64,000 nucleotides of DNA from Geobacter sp. UBA5730 (GCA_002419465.1 DIGE01000007.1:62001-126000), one strand, 5' to 3'; counted from the stretch's first letter, positions 7,603 to 16,261 are shown. The notes: generated from the letters alone by a model not told the origin. Program-made: numbers and translations.

Positions 7603-7835
7603 TAGCTGATCAAGAGCTGGTCTGTTTCTGCAGCCAGGTGACCGCCGGCCATATTCGGCAGGCCATGCGTGAGGGAGCCCGGACGCTGGATGATATCCGT
7701 TGTACCACCGGGGCCTGTACGCTGGGACGCTGCAAGGAGCTCAGTCCGCGGGGCAGGTGATGCGCCCGCGAGGTCAAGCAGGTGCTTGACGAGCATAACG
7801 AAGCAGTTGGCAATCTGGTTGGCATGTCAGGGTGA
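7599..7835 (+). CDS. BFD-like [2Fe-2S] protein, candidate selenoprotein (in-frame UGA at 7758-7760)
   Basis: ATG 7599 overlaps the arsR stop. Conventional reading ends at TGA 7758-7760 (53 residues). Reading through gives 78 residues ending at TGA 7833-7835. The N-terminal half matches BFD-like [2Fe-2S] proteins: VCFCSQVT (Cys9, Cys11), GARTLDDI, and TTGACTLGRC (Cys40, Cys45). The frame stays protein-like after the UGA (CAREVKQVLDEHN) with GC-rich third positions. The UGA falls just before Cys55, where I expect a Cys in homologues (CC pair); that is from memory. A hairpin fitting a bacterial SECIS lies 12 bases downstream. Alternatives are a nonsense mutation in a pseudogene or a sequencing error. 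Confidence 0.65.
7758..7790 (+). promoter_or_regulatory. SECIS-like hairpin after in-frame UGA
   Basis: After UGA 7758-7760 there is a 12-base spacer and then a perfect 7-bp stem (7773-7779 pairing with 7784-7790) closing the loop AGGT (7780-7783). Bacterial SECIS elements, such as that of E. coli fdhF, place a stem with a GGU-containing apical loop at about this distance, where SelB binds. The match in spacing and loop is direct sequence evidence; function is inferred. There is no clear bulged U in the stem. Confidence 0.55.
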
Positions 7836-7849
7836 GGCGGGCTGTTTCG

Positions 7850-9427
7850 CTAGAACAGTGCCAGTTGGGGATTGAGTGATCTCATAAACTGGTTTCGGGC
7901 CGGTTCATCCATGGCCAGCAGGCGGGTGACGTTTTCCGGCGGCATCGGGCGGGCCAGCAGGAACCCCTGGGCCAGGTCGCACCCTTTGAGCTCCAGAAAT
8001 AACCGTTGCTCCGGGGTTTCAATTCCTTCGGCGATCACGGAGATTCCCAAGGCGTGGGCCATGGCAATAATCGCTTCGGCAATGGCGGCATCATCAGGGT
8101 TGGACGTGATATCCCGCACAAAGTGAATGGCGATCTTCAGGTGGTTGATCGGGCAAAGCTTCAGGTAGGCCAGTGAAGAATAGCCGGTGCCGAAGTCGTC
8201 AATCGAGAGTTTGACTCCCACCCTGCTGAGTTCATGCAGCACGGCCATCGCTTCGTCCGGTTGATCCACAAAACAGCTTTCGGTCAGTTCCAGTTCCAAC
8301 AAATGCGGATTCAACCCGGTTTCTGCGAGGATGGCTGCCACGGTTTCCACCAGATTTTTCTGGCGGAACTGACGGATCGACAGGTTGACCGCCACCCGAA
8401 TGGGTGGTTCTCTCCGACGCTGCCAGAGTACCGCCTGTTGACAGGCAGTTCGTAGTGCCCATTCACCCAGGGGGAGAATGAAACCGGTCTCCTCGGCCAG
8501 GGGGATAAACAGTACGGGCGAGATCAATCCGATGCCGGGAGCGTCCCAGCGCAACAGGGCTTCCACCCCCACCACGCGACCGCTGTGCAGATCGATCTGG
8601 GGCTGGTAGTGCAGAAAGAAGTCCCCCCGTTCCAACCCCCGTTGCATGTTGGCTTCCATGGCCAGTCGTTCCATGGTCTGCTGGTTCATGTACCAGGAAT
8701 AAAAACGGCAGCAGTTGCCCCCGGCATCCTTGGCCTTGTACATGGCGATATCGGCATGTTTGAGAATGGTTTCGGCATCGTCGCCATCCAGTGGTGCCAG
8801 AATGATGCCGATACTGCCGCTGCAAAAGACCTCGTGTTCCCCAAGTTCCGCAGGCAGGGCGATGGACTCCAGTATTCTGGATGCCATCTGTGCGGCATCG
8901 TCAGGGTGCTTGAGGTCGGGCATCAGCATGACGAATTCGTCACCCCCCAGACGGGCCACGGTATCGCTCTGGCTCAGGCAGCTTGCAATCCGTTCTGCAG
9001 CCACCAGTAACAGTTGATCGCCCAGGGTGTGCCCCAGGGTTTCGTTGATCCGTTTGAAGCGATCAATGTCCAGCAGCATCACGCCCAGGGTTTCGCCTTG
9101 GCGCTGCGCATGGGCAACAGCCTGACGGAGTCGGTCCAGCAGCAGGGTCCGGTTGGGCAGGCCGGTCAGCTGGTCGTAATAAGCCGAGTGCCAGATGTCG
9201 TTGTAGGCTTCTTGCAGGTGAGTTTCCCGGCTGCGCAGGCGACGATGGTAGAGACCGATGAAAAACCCGGCTATTGAACCCACCAGAGCCGGTGTGACAA
9301 AGTTGCGGGGGGTGGGCGGGATGTGCAACACGAAATGATACTGCAGCATGGCGATGGCCAGCAGCAGTGCAGCACCCAGCAGGGTTGGAACCAGGATGGT
9401 ACCTATGCGTTTGTGTGGTGTGGGCAT
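7850..9427 (-). CDS. Membrane GGDEF-EAL protein (cyclic-di-GMP metabolism)
   Basis: A 525-residue protein with two N-terminal transmembrane helices (about 11-33 and 43-60), a GGDEF domain with intact GGDEF at 161-165, and an EAL domain with EAL at 289-291. VNLS, ELTES, DDFGTGYSS, AEGIE and QGF motifs are present. The usual LKIDRSF motif reads LKIAIHF (430-436): the catalytic-type Lys431 is kept but the following Asp is Ala. The GGDEF half looks competent; phosphodiesterase activity is uncertain. It converges on the metal cluster with 14 bases between stops. ATG 9427 is preferred to a TTG one codon upstream. Confidence 0.92.
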   Translation of the reverse strand: MPTPHKRIGTILVPTLLGAALLLAIAMLQYHFVLHIPPTPRNFVTPALVGSIAGFFIGLYHRRLRSRETHLQEAYNDIWHSAYYDQLTGLPNRTLLLDRLRQAVAHAQRQGETLGVMLLDIDRFKRINETLGHTLGDQLLLVAAERIASCLSQSDTVARLGGDEFVMLMPDLKHPDDAAQMASRILESIALPAELGEHEVFCSGSIGIILAPLDGDDAETILKHADIAMYKAKDAGGNCCRFYSWYMNQQTMERLAMEANMQRGLERGDFFLHYQPQIDLHSGRVVGVEALLRWDAPGIGLISPVLFIPLAEETGFILPLGEWALRTACQQAVLWQRRREPPIRVAVNLSIRQFRQKNLVETVAAILAETGLNPHLLELELTESCFVDQPDEAMAVLHELSRVGVKLSIDDFGTGYSSLAYLKLCPINHLKIAIHFVRDITSNPDDAAIAEAIIAMAHALGISVIAEGIETPEQRLFLELKGCDLAQGFLLARPMPPENVTRLLAMDEPARNQFMRSLNPQLALF

Positions 9428-9530
9428 CAAAAGGTAGAAAACTCTTCATTGCATAAGTTCAAAGTAGTGAAATTTTATAGCTGATTGTCTGAGGGGAGTC
9501 CAGCAGTTTTCCACACAGCTTTGGCGGGGA

Positions 9531-11831
9531 TCAGGCCGGGGAAGGGTTGCCGGCGGCGGCATCCTCCCCGCGAGGCAGGGTGATGGTGAAAAGCGCCCCC
9601 GGGCCGTGATTCCTGGCAATCAGGGTGCCACCCATATTTTTTTCTATGATGGTCTTGGCCATGTACAGGCCGATACCGGTGCCCTTGCCCTGTTCCTTGG
9701 TGGTGAAATAGGGGTCGAAGACCCGGTCCAGGATATCGTCAGGGATTCCGCCGCCATTGTCCTGTACCGTGATGGTGGGCCCATCGGGGCTGTCATCGAT
9801 GATAACGGTGATGCAGGGGCTGTCAGGTCGTCGTTCCAGCAGCGCATCCCGTGCATTGCTCAGCAGGTTGATCAATACCTGGGTGCATTCGTTGGGGTAG
9901 CCGAAGGATGACAACTCCTGATTAACCTGCAGTAGTGCTTTGATCTGTTGCTCCTCCAGGCTGGCAGATACGAAACTGATGGCCTGGCGAGTAACTGTCT
10001 GAAGTTTGAAGCAGCTTTTAATCCGGTTCGGCTTGAAGAAGTTACGGAAGTCGTCAATGGTGGAAGACATGAACTGGATCAGCTGCATACCATGCTGCAC
10101 TGACGCCTGTAGCTGTTCCCTGGTCAGCTCACCGTAATCATAGTCTGCCACCAGTCCCTGAATGATTAGTCCCAGGTTGTTCAGGGGCTGGCGCCACTGG
10201 TGGGCGATATTGCTGATCATTTCACCCATGGCGGCCTGGCGTCCCTGGGCGATCAGCATCCGGTCCATTTCACGGTTTTTGTGTACCTCTTCCAGCACCC
10301 GTTCCTGCAGGGTGCGGTTCAGTTCCGCCAGCTCGTCACTTTTCTGCTGCAGGGCCACTTCTGCCAGCTTGCGGTCGGTGACATCCCGGTTGCAGCCCCG
10401 CCTGCCCATGGGCTGGCCGGTGCTATCGGTAACCGGCTGACAGACGTGGGCTATCCAGCGCTCCTCGCCCTGACGGGTGATGATCCTTACGTCCCTGGCA
10501 GGCAATGAGCCGCTGGCATGGCCAGTGGCCGTGTGGGTGGTCATCCATTCCCGGTCATCGGGATGGAAAATGCTGTTCAACAGGCCGGGGTCTGCATAGA
10601 ACTCGTCCCGGTGGTAACCGGTCAACTCCAGGGTGGCCGGTGACATGTAGAGTATCTGCCCGTCTGGCCCAAGCCAGTACTCCCAATCCAGGGTATAGTC
10701 CGCCACAATCCGGTACTTTTCTTCGCTGGCCCGCAGTTCGTGGAGCATGGTCTTCTGTTGCAACTCTCGCTGTTCCAGGGTGGCGGTCATGTCATTAAAA
10801 TCACTCACCAGCTGCTCAAGTTCGCGGGGCGCCGAGATGTGGGGTACTCTGGTGCCCAGTACGCCGTTGCCGATCTTGTCTGCGGCATCGGCCAGCAGTT
10901 GAACCGGTTGTACGATGCCTCGATTGCCCACCGTCCAGGTGATCAGCAGGGCCATTGCCGCTACCAATGCCAGCAGGCCGATGTCGCGCAGCGCCACTAA
11001 CGCGATCCCCCAGCCAGCCTCAGATTCAGGTACGGCCAGCCTGATGTAGAGATACGCTGGTGTGTCGTCCGATAATCTTAGTCGCTTCCAGGCGTTTATC
11101 TGGACACCGTTGTCGCCGGTTCTGCGGAACAGACCCGATTCGTGGGTGCCCTGCATCTGGCGGAAGTTCGGGTCAATTGTGCCGGGTTTGATCTGCCCCT
11201 GGGGCAAACGGTGCAGAACCGTTCCCCGGTAGTCCGTCAGAGTGACGGTGGTGCCGCTGGGTAACGGGGTCTGGGTCAGTAGTTTGTCATAATAGGACAG
11301 GTCGAGACCGGCAACCACCACCGATGCCAGGTGACCAGCCCCGTCAAAGACCGGTGCCGCATAACTCAGCACCGGTTTGTTGGTGGAGCGGCTGATAACA
11401 TATTCGCCCACTGTAAAGCGGGGCGTCGCAAGTATTTCGTGGAGATATTTACGATCAGCGATGCTGAATCCGGCCGCTCCGATGGCATCGGCGTAGACCT
11501 GGCCAGCGATGTCTGAAACAAAAATATTCAGGTAGTGGGGATTCTGTCGGTGCAGCTGGGTCAGGAGCTTCTGTGTTGCTGCCTTGTCGTGGTTCTGGAT
11601 GGCCGGGATTTCGCCCAGAGTTGCCAGGAACTGACGGGTGGAAAGCACCAGACTTTCCTGGTGCAGTGCCAAACTTTCCACCAGGTGGGACAAATTGCTC
11701 TCTGTCTGGAGGATGGTCTTGTGTTGCCGATCAAGAGCGGACAAGCTGATGATGATCAGCGCCGGAGCCAGTGCCAGCAGCATCAGCAGTAGTAAAAAGT
11801 GTCGGATTGAGCGGGAAAAAAGGAATCCCAT
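9531..11831 (-). CDS. Membrane sensor histidine kinase (dCACHE-HAMP-PAS-HisKA-HATPase)
   Basis: A 766-residue kinase. It has one transmembrane helix near residues 8-28, a periplasmic dCACHE-like sensor domain up to about 280, a second helix at about 283-302, HAMP, one PAS domain (about 375-490), a coiled linker, the phospho-acceptor His544 in NIAHQWRQPLN, and a HATPase domain with DNGGGIP and GTGIGLYMAK boxes. No response-regulator gene is adjacent, so its partner is unknown. Start ATG 11831 is chosen because it directly precedes the first membrane helix; in-frame codons upstream would overlap the methyltransferase gene. Confidence 0.9.
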   Translation of the reverse strand: MGFLFSRSIRHFLLLLMLLALAPALIIISLSALDRQHKTILQTESNLSHLVESLALHQESLVLSTRQFLATLGEIPAIQNHDKAATQKLLTQLHRQNPHYLNIFVSDIAGQVYADAIGAAGFSIADRKYLHEILATPRFTVGEYVISRSTNKPVLSYAAPVFDGAGHLASVVVAGLDLSYYDKLLTQTPLPSGTTVTLTDYRGTVLHRLPQGQIKPGTIDPNFRQMQGTHESGLFRRTGDNGVQINAWKRLRLSDDTPAYLYIRLAVPESEAGWGIALVALRDIGLLALVAAMALLITWTVGNRGIVQPVQLLADAADKIGNGVLGTRVPHISAPRELEQLVSDFNDMTATLEQRELQQKTMLHELRASEEKYRIVADYTLDWEYWLGPDGQILYMSPATLELTGYHRDEFYADPGLLNSIFHPDDREWMTTHTATGHASGSLPARDVRIITRQGEERWIAHVCQPVTDSTGQPMGRRGCNRDVTDRKLAEVALQQKSDELAELNRTLQERVLEEVHKNREMDRMLIAQGRQAAMGEMISNIAHQWRQPLNNLGLIIQGLVADYDYGELTREQLQASVQHGMQLIQFMSSTIDDFRNFFKPNRIKSCFKLQTVTRQAISFVSASLEEQQIKALLQVNQELSSFGYPNECTQVLINLLSNARDALLERRPDSPCITVIIDDSPDGPTITVQDNGGGIPDDILDRVFDPYFTTKEQGKGTGIGLYMAKTIIEKNMGGTLIARNHGPGALFTITLPRGEDAAAGNPSPA

Positions 11832-11887
11832 GCCTGTTAGGGTAACGCAGCGGCAGGGTCTGTCAAGGGGGAGCACCAAAAGAGCGG

Positions 11888-12721
11888 TCAGGCGGTGGTC
11901 GTTTTCCGTAGCAACAGCACAAAATTGGTGTCGAGATCTCCGTTGGCCTCCTGCAGGGAGAGCCGTTGCCATTCTGTTGCGGTGTCTGTCAAGGCTCCCG
12001 GGTGGCTGAATACCAGCAATTCCAGCCCGCTGGCCGTGATCAACGGTTTCAGTTCGGCCACCCGATAGACGGTGACCTGCGGGTGCAGGAAGGCGTCGGC
12101 CAGGCCGTGATCGGTGTTTCCCTCCGGTGTCTCTCCCAGTCGTTCGGCCAGCCGTGATCCCTGTGGCAACCGTTTGTACAGCGCTTCAAGGGTTGGCAGG
12201 TCTTGCACCTGTAGCCGGCGTAGCGCCCGCCGGGCCGCCTCGGTGCCGCTGCGGGCGCCGTGGCTGTACAGCATGATCCGCAGCAGACCATTACCGGTCA
12301 TCCGTTGTTTGAGCGCCAGCAGGCCTGCCAGAGGGTCCGGCAGGTGGTGCAGCACACCATAGGCGTCGATCAGACCAAAGGGACCCGGCGCGGTCTGGCT
12401 ATCCAGCAGGTTGCCAACCACGAAGCGCACATTCAGGCGCAGGTGCAGCAGGCAGTGCAACCGCGCCCGTTTGATGGTGGCAGCTGAGAGATCAAGGGCG
12501 GTGATCCGGCAGTCGGGGTTGGCCAGGCTGAACGGGTAGGGGGCAAAGCTGCCGCAGCCGGCGATCAGAATCTGCCGGTTTGCCTTCGGCAGCTTGCAGC
12601 CGTTCCATCGCGCCCAAAGCCTGGAGAGTTTGAGGTGGCTGGTGTCGCTGCGGCGGATTGAGGCCAGCAGCGGGTAGCGTGGGTAGGGGTAGATCTCGTA
12701 ATGTTGGCGTACAGCATCCAT
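11888..12721 (-). CDS. Class I SAM-dependent methyltransferase
   Basis: A 277-residue protein with a Rossmann-type SAM-binding core: motif I ILIAGCGSFAPYPF near residues 51-64, an acidic ALDLS end of strand 2, and GVLHHLPDP at motif IV. The N-terminal HYEIYPYPRYP segment is typical of a group of uncharacterised methyltransferases. The substrate is unknown. ATG 12721 is preferred; a longer frame upstream lacks family-like sequence. It lies 57 bases upstream of the sensor kinase on the same strand and may share a transcript, and it is divergent from queC. Confidence 0.8.
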   Translation of the reverse strand: MDAVRQHYEIYPYPRYPLLASIRRSDTSHLKLSRLWARWNGCKLPKANRQILIAGCGSFAPYPFSLANPDCRITALDLSAATIKRARLHCLLHLRLNVRFVVGNLLDSQTAPGPFGLIDAYGVLHHLPDPLAGLLALKQRMTGNGLLRIMLYSHGARSGTEAARRALRRLQVQDLPTLEALYKRLPQGSRLAERLGETPEGNTDHGLADAFLHPQVTVYRVAELKPLITASGLELLVFSHPGALTDTATEWQRLSLQEANGDLDTNFVLLLRKTTTA

Positions 12722-12814
12722 GGTGGCACTGTAACATGAATATCCCGGCACCGAAACCCTTGACCCTGGCACTGAGCGCCGCTATTCTGAAATCATGTTT
12801 ACCTGGAGGTTTTT

Positions 12815-13486
12815 ATGCGTAAGGCCGTAGTTCTCTATAGTGCCGGTCTCGATTCAACTACCTGCCTGGCGATTGCCCGTGCCGAAGGGTTCAGCCCCTA
12901 TGCCATCAGCTTTGACTACGGCCAGCGTCATGCCTGCGAGCTGGCGGTTGCCAAGGCCAATGCCCAGCAACTGGGTGCGGTGGAACACCTGGTGGTCGCC
13001 TTTGATCTGCGTCAGATGGGGGGCAGTGCCCTGACCGCCGAGATCGAAGTGCCGAAAAGCGGGGTGGAAAACGAAATTCCGGTCACCTACGTACCGGCCC
13101 GCAACACCATCTTCCTTTCCTTTGCCCTGGGCTGGGCCGAGGTGCTGGGGGCCTTCGACATCTTCATCGGCGTGAATGCCCTCGATTACTCCGGCTATCC
13201 CGATTGCCGGCCTGCCTTTATCGAGTCGTTCCAGCAGACCGCCAACCTGGCCACCAAGGCCGGGGTGGAGGGCAGCGGCCAGTTCCGTGTGCATACACCG
13301 TTGATCAGCCTGACCAAGGCCCAGATCATTCAGCGCGGAGTGGCGTTAGGGGTGGATTACGGGTTGACCCACTCCTGCTATGATCCCAGCCCCGCAGGAA
13401 TATCCTGCGGTCGTTGCGATTCCTGCCGTTTGCGTCTCAAGGGCTTTGCCGAGGCCGGCCTGCAGGACCCCCTGATCTATCAATAA
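12815..13486 (+). CDS. queC: 7-cyano-7-deazaguanine synthase QueC
   Basis: A 223-residue enzyme that makes preQ0 from 7-carboxy-7-deazaguanine with ATP and ammonia, for queuosine tRNA modification. The PP-loop lies at residues 9-14 but reads SAGLDS in place of the usual SGGxDS. The zinc-binding cysteines Cys188, Cys198, Cys201 and Cys204 are intact, as are FDYGQRH and VPARN motifs. A strong GGAGG ribosome site precedes ATG 12815. No other queuosine gene is in the window. Confidence 0.94.
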   Translation: MRKAVVLYSAGLDSTTCLAIARAEGFSPYAISFDYGQRHACELAVAKANAQQLGAVEHLVVAFDLRQMGGSALTAEIEVPKSGVENEIPVTYVPARNTIFLSFALGWAEVLGAFDIFIGVNALDYSGYPDCRPAFIESFQQTANLATKAGVEGSGQFRVHTPLISLTKAQIIQRGVALGVDYGLTHSCYDPSPAGISCGRCDSCRLRLKGFAEAGLQDPLIYQ

Positions 13487-13564
13487 GTGACCACGGTTTT
13501 GAGATGGCTAGCGGCTCGTGATAGCGTCAGACACTATTGAAGACTAAAATGATCTTTTTTGTTC

Positions 13565-13592
13565 TTGCATTTTTCGAAAAGTGGGGTACACT
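13565..13592 (+). promoter_or_regulatory. Putative sigma70-type promoter of cydAB
   Basis: TTGCAT (13565-13570) and TACACT (13587-13592) are separated by 16 bases, about 50 bases upstream of the cydA ATG, in the 154-base gap after queC. The spacing and -35 box fit a housekeeping promoter. I saw no convincing redox-regulator operator. Confidence 0.45.
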
Positions 13593-13640
13593 TTTCAGCG
13601 GCAGTTAACAGGCTGCCCCATCTCATCTCTGGGAGGTTGC

Positions 13641-14987
13641 ATGGACGTCGTCGCCCTCAGCCGACTGCAGTATGCAGTCACCACCATGTTTCACTTTATC
13701 TTTGTTCCCCTTACCCTGGGCCTGTCGGTCTTAACCGCCTGGTTCGAAACCAAGTATCTCCGCACCGGTGATGAGCTTTATCTGCGGATGACCAAATTCT
13801 GGGGCAAGCTGTTCCTGATCAACTTTGCCCTGGGAGTGGTCACCGGCATCACCCAAGAGTTCCAGTTTGGCATGAACTGGGCCGAGTATTCCCGTTATGT
13901 CGGCGACATCTTTGGCGTTCCGCTGGCGATTGAGGCCACAGTGGCCTTCTTCCTGGAGTCGGTCTTCATAGGTGTCTGGGTCTTCGGCTGGAACAAGATC
14001 TCCAAAACCACCCATGCTGTCACCATCTGGCTGGTGGCCTTCGGCACCAATCTGTCGGCCCTCTGGATCCTGATCGCCAATGGCTGGATGCAGAAGCCGG
14101 TTGGCTTCATCCTGCGCAATGGGCGGGCCGAGATGAATGACTTCCTGGCTGTGATTACCAATCCCTATGGCTGGTTCAAGTTCCTGCATGCCGTGACCTC
14201 CAGTTATATGGTGGCGGCCTTTTTTGTGATGGGCATCGCGGCCTGGCACTTGCTGCGCAAGAACGAGGTTGCCTTTTTCACCAGTTCCTTCAAGACCGCG
14301 GCCATGTTCGCCCTGCTGTCCGGTCTGGCAGTGGGGGCCACCGGTGATTTTCATGCCGTTGAGATCGCCAAGGTCCAGCCCACCAAGTTTGCCGCCATGG
14401 AGTCGGTCTGGGAAACCGGCAGCCGGGCACCGATGCATCTGCTGCTGGTGCCGGATGAGGCCAATGAGCGCAACGCGGTGGCCACCGCATCGATCCCCGG
14501 AATGGTCAGTATATTGGCCTTCCACGATCCGAATGGCGTGGTCAGGGGCCTGAAAGAGTTTCCCAAGGAGGAGCGGCCACCGGTTTTGGCCACCTTCCTC
14601 AGTTTCCGTTTGATGGTGGGGTTGGGTACCCTGATGATCGGTCTGGCCTTGGCAGCGGTGTTGATGGCACGTTGGAAGGGGTTTGTGGACTTCAAGTTGT
14701 TTCTGCTGGTGATGGTGGCAGCCCTGCCGTTACCCTACCTCACGGTACAGCTGGGCTGGCTGCTGTCGGAGCTGGGGCGTCAGCCCTGGATCGTCTACGG
14801 GGTGCTGAAGACCGCAGATGGCATCTCAACGTCGGTCACCTCGCTGCAGGTGCTGACCTCATTGGTGGGCTTCACCCTGCTGTATGGCCTGCTGGGGGCG
14901 ATCGATATCTATCTGCTGGTAAAATATGCCAAAGAAGGACCTGACAAGGACCTTTCCGGCATCATTTCAATCAAAGGGGAGGCCTAA
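13641..14987 (+). CDS. cydA: Cytochrome bd ubiquinol oxidase subunit I
   Basis: A 448-residue multi-helix inner-membrane protein carrying haems b558, b595 and d. It oxidises quinol and reduces oxygen to water with high affinity. Haem ligands are visible as His18 (FHFIFVPLTLG), His183 (FLHAVTSSYM) and Met325 (FRLMVGLG); the GRQPW motif is present. The length is shorter than E. coli CydA (about 520) because the Q-loop lacks the C-terminal insertion. ATG 13641 has GGGAGG upstream. In an otherwise anaerobic metal-reducing type of organism this enzyme would provide oxygen defence or microaerobic respiration. Confidence 0.96.
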   Translation: MDVVALSRLQYAVTTMFHFIFVPLTLGLSVLTAWFETKYLRTGDELYLRMTKFWGKLFLINFALGVVTGITQEFQFGMNWAEYSRYVGDIFGVPLAIEATVAFFLESVFIGVWVFGWNKISKTTHAVTIWLVAFGTNLSALWILIANGWMQKPVGFILRNGRAEMNDFLAVITNPYGWFKFLHAVTSSYMVAAFFVMGIAAWHLLRKNEVAFFTSSFKTAAMFALLSGLAVGATGDFHAVEIAKVQPTKFAAMESVWETGSRAPMHLLLVPDEANERNAVATASIPGMVSILAFHDPNGVVRGLKEFPKEERPPVLATFLSFRLMVGLGTLMIGLALAAVLMARWKGFVDFKLFLLVMVAALPLPYLTVQLGWLLSELGRQPWIVYGVLKTADGISTSVTSLQVLTSLVGFTLLYGLLGAIDIYLLVKYAKEGPDKDLSGIISIKGEA

Positions 14988-14990
14988 CCA

Positions 14991-16022
14991 ATGGAAACGC
15001 TTCAAATTACCTGGTTTGTGCTCTGGGCGGTCCTCTGGGCAGTCTATTTCATGCTGGACGGTTTTGTGCTGGGAATCGGCTTCTTGTCCGGTGTGCTGGG
15101 AAAAACGGATACCGACAAGCGGGTACTGATCAATTCGGTGGGGCCGGTCTGGGACGGTAACGAGGTTTGGCTGATCACTGCCGGCGTTGCCACCTTTGCC
15201 GCTTTCCCCACCACCTACGCCCTGATGTTCAGCTACCTGTACCTGGCGTTGCTGCTGCTGCTGTTTTCATTAATCGTGCGGGGCGTTTCCTTTGAGTTCC
15301 GCGGCAAGGTTGACAGTTTGGCTTGGCGCAAAGGCTGGGATACCGCCATTGTGGTCTCCAGTTTTCTGCCGGCCCTGCTGTTTGGTGTGGCTTTCGGTAA
15401 TATTTTTAAAGGGCTGCCGATGGATGCCAGCGGCCACCATGGTGGCTTGCTTTCGCTGTTAAACCCTTACGGTATCCTGACCGGACTGCTGTTTGTCTGT
15501 CTGTTTGCGGTACATGGCGCCTTGTACACCTCGGTCAAAACCGTTGGTGAACTGAGCAGCCGGGCCTTTAATCTGGCCAAGCTGCTGTGGATACCGCTGC
15601 TGCTGGTGGCAGTGATCTTTCTCGGTTACACGGCCTATGCCACCAAACTGTATGACAACTATTTGGCAACGCCGGCCCTGTTCCTGATACCGGGCATAGC
15701 CGTGCTGGCGCTGGTGATGGTGCAGGCACAGATGGTCTGGAACAAGCCACTCAGGGCCTTTGCCGCCTCCTGTGTGACGATCCTGTTCGTGGTGTTCACC
15801 GGGGTAACCGGGCTGTTTCCCAACCTGATCCCATCCAGCCTTGATCCGGCTTACAACCTGACCATCTATAACTCGTCCTCCAGTCAGTACACCCTGACCA
15901 TCATGATGGTGGTGGCGTTGATCTTTGTGCCGATTGTGATTGCGTACAAGATTTGGGTTTACCGGATATTCAAGGCCCCGGTTACGGAGCAGGATGTGTT
16001 GGAGAACCACGAGGCGTACTAG
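14991..16022 (+). CDS. cydB: Cytochrome bd ubiquinol oxidase subunit II
   Basis: A 343-residue membrane protein with about eight or nine helices, partner of CydA. The GPVWDGNEVWL signature near residues 51-61 and the DGFVLGIG start region are typical CydB. It begins three bases after the cydA stop with GGGGAGG upstream, so the two subunits are coexpressed. No small cydX-like subunit frame was recognised after it; instead a palindromic repeat element abuts its stop codon. Confidence 0.95.
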   Translation: METLQITWFVLWAVLWAVYFMLDGFVLGIGFLSGVLGKTDTDKRVLINSVGPVWDGNEVWLITAGVATFAAFPTTYALMFSYLYLALLLLLFSLIVRGVSFEFRGKVDSLAWRKGWDTAIVVSSFLPALLFGVAFGNIFKGLPMDASGHHGGLLSLLNPYGILTGLLFVCLFAVHGALYTSVKTVGELSSRAFNLAKLLWIPLLLVAVIFLGYTAYATKLYDNYLATPALFLIPGIAVLALVMVQAQMVWNKPLRAFAASCVTILFVVFTGVTGLFPNLIPSSLDPAYNLTIYNSSSSQYTLTIMMVVALIFVPIVIAYKIWVYRIFKAPVTEQDVLENHEAY

Positions 16023-16023
16023 G

Positions 16024-16145
16024 TCCAATTCCATATCAAGGCGCTAGCTGCGTTGGCTTCGTCGGTTGCTCCTCGACGTATTAGCATATACGCCTGCGTC
16101 GCAACCTCCTTTCCGCCTTGCTATCATCCTTGATCTGAAATTGGA
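16024..16145. repeat. 122-bp palindromic intergenic element (MITE/REP-like)
   Basis: The 18-base ends (16024-16041 and 16128-16145) are inverted repeats matching at 16 of 18 positions. A second inner pair GGTTGC (16064-16069) and GCAACC (16101-16106) is nested inside. It has no coding capacity and sits right after the cydB stop. The shape is that of a non-autonomous mobile or extragenic palindromic repeat. Copies elsewhere in the genome are expected but cannot be seen here. Confidence 0.6.
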
Positions 16146-16162
16146 TGTATGACCAACACACA

Positions 16163-16190
16163 AGAGCCGGCCCGGAAACGGGTCGGCTCT
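16163..16190 (+). terminator. Terminator hairpin after cydAB
   Basis: A 12-bp stem (AGAGCCGGCCCG pairing with CGGGTCGGCTCT, one G-T pair) around a GAAA tetraloop, followed by a short T run. It closes the cydAB unit. A near-identical hairpin lies after the next gene pair. Confidence 0.7.
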
Positions 16191-16261
16191 TTGCGTATGC
16201 AATTGTGTTGTGGTAATTGACAACAGAAAGAGGTGTTGGTAAAGTCTCCAACGTGAACGCC

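Noticed and set aside
7599..7760. Complete 53-residue protein ending at the first UGA
   Set aside because: Not excluded, but the frame continues as protein-like sequence with a SECIS-like hairpin, so readthrough was preferred.
13487..13640. Riboswitch before cydA
   Set aside because: No conserved core of a known class; the gap is explained by a promoter and a ribosome site.
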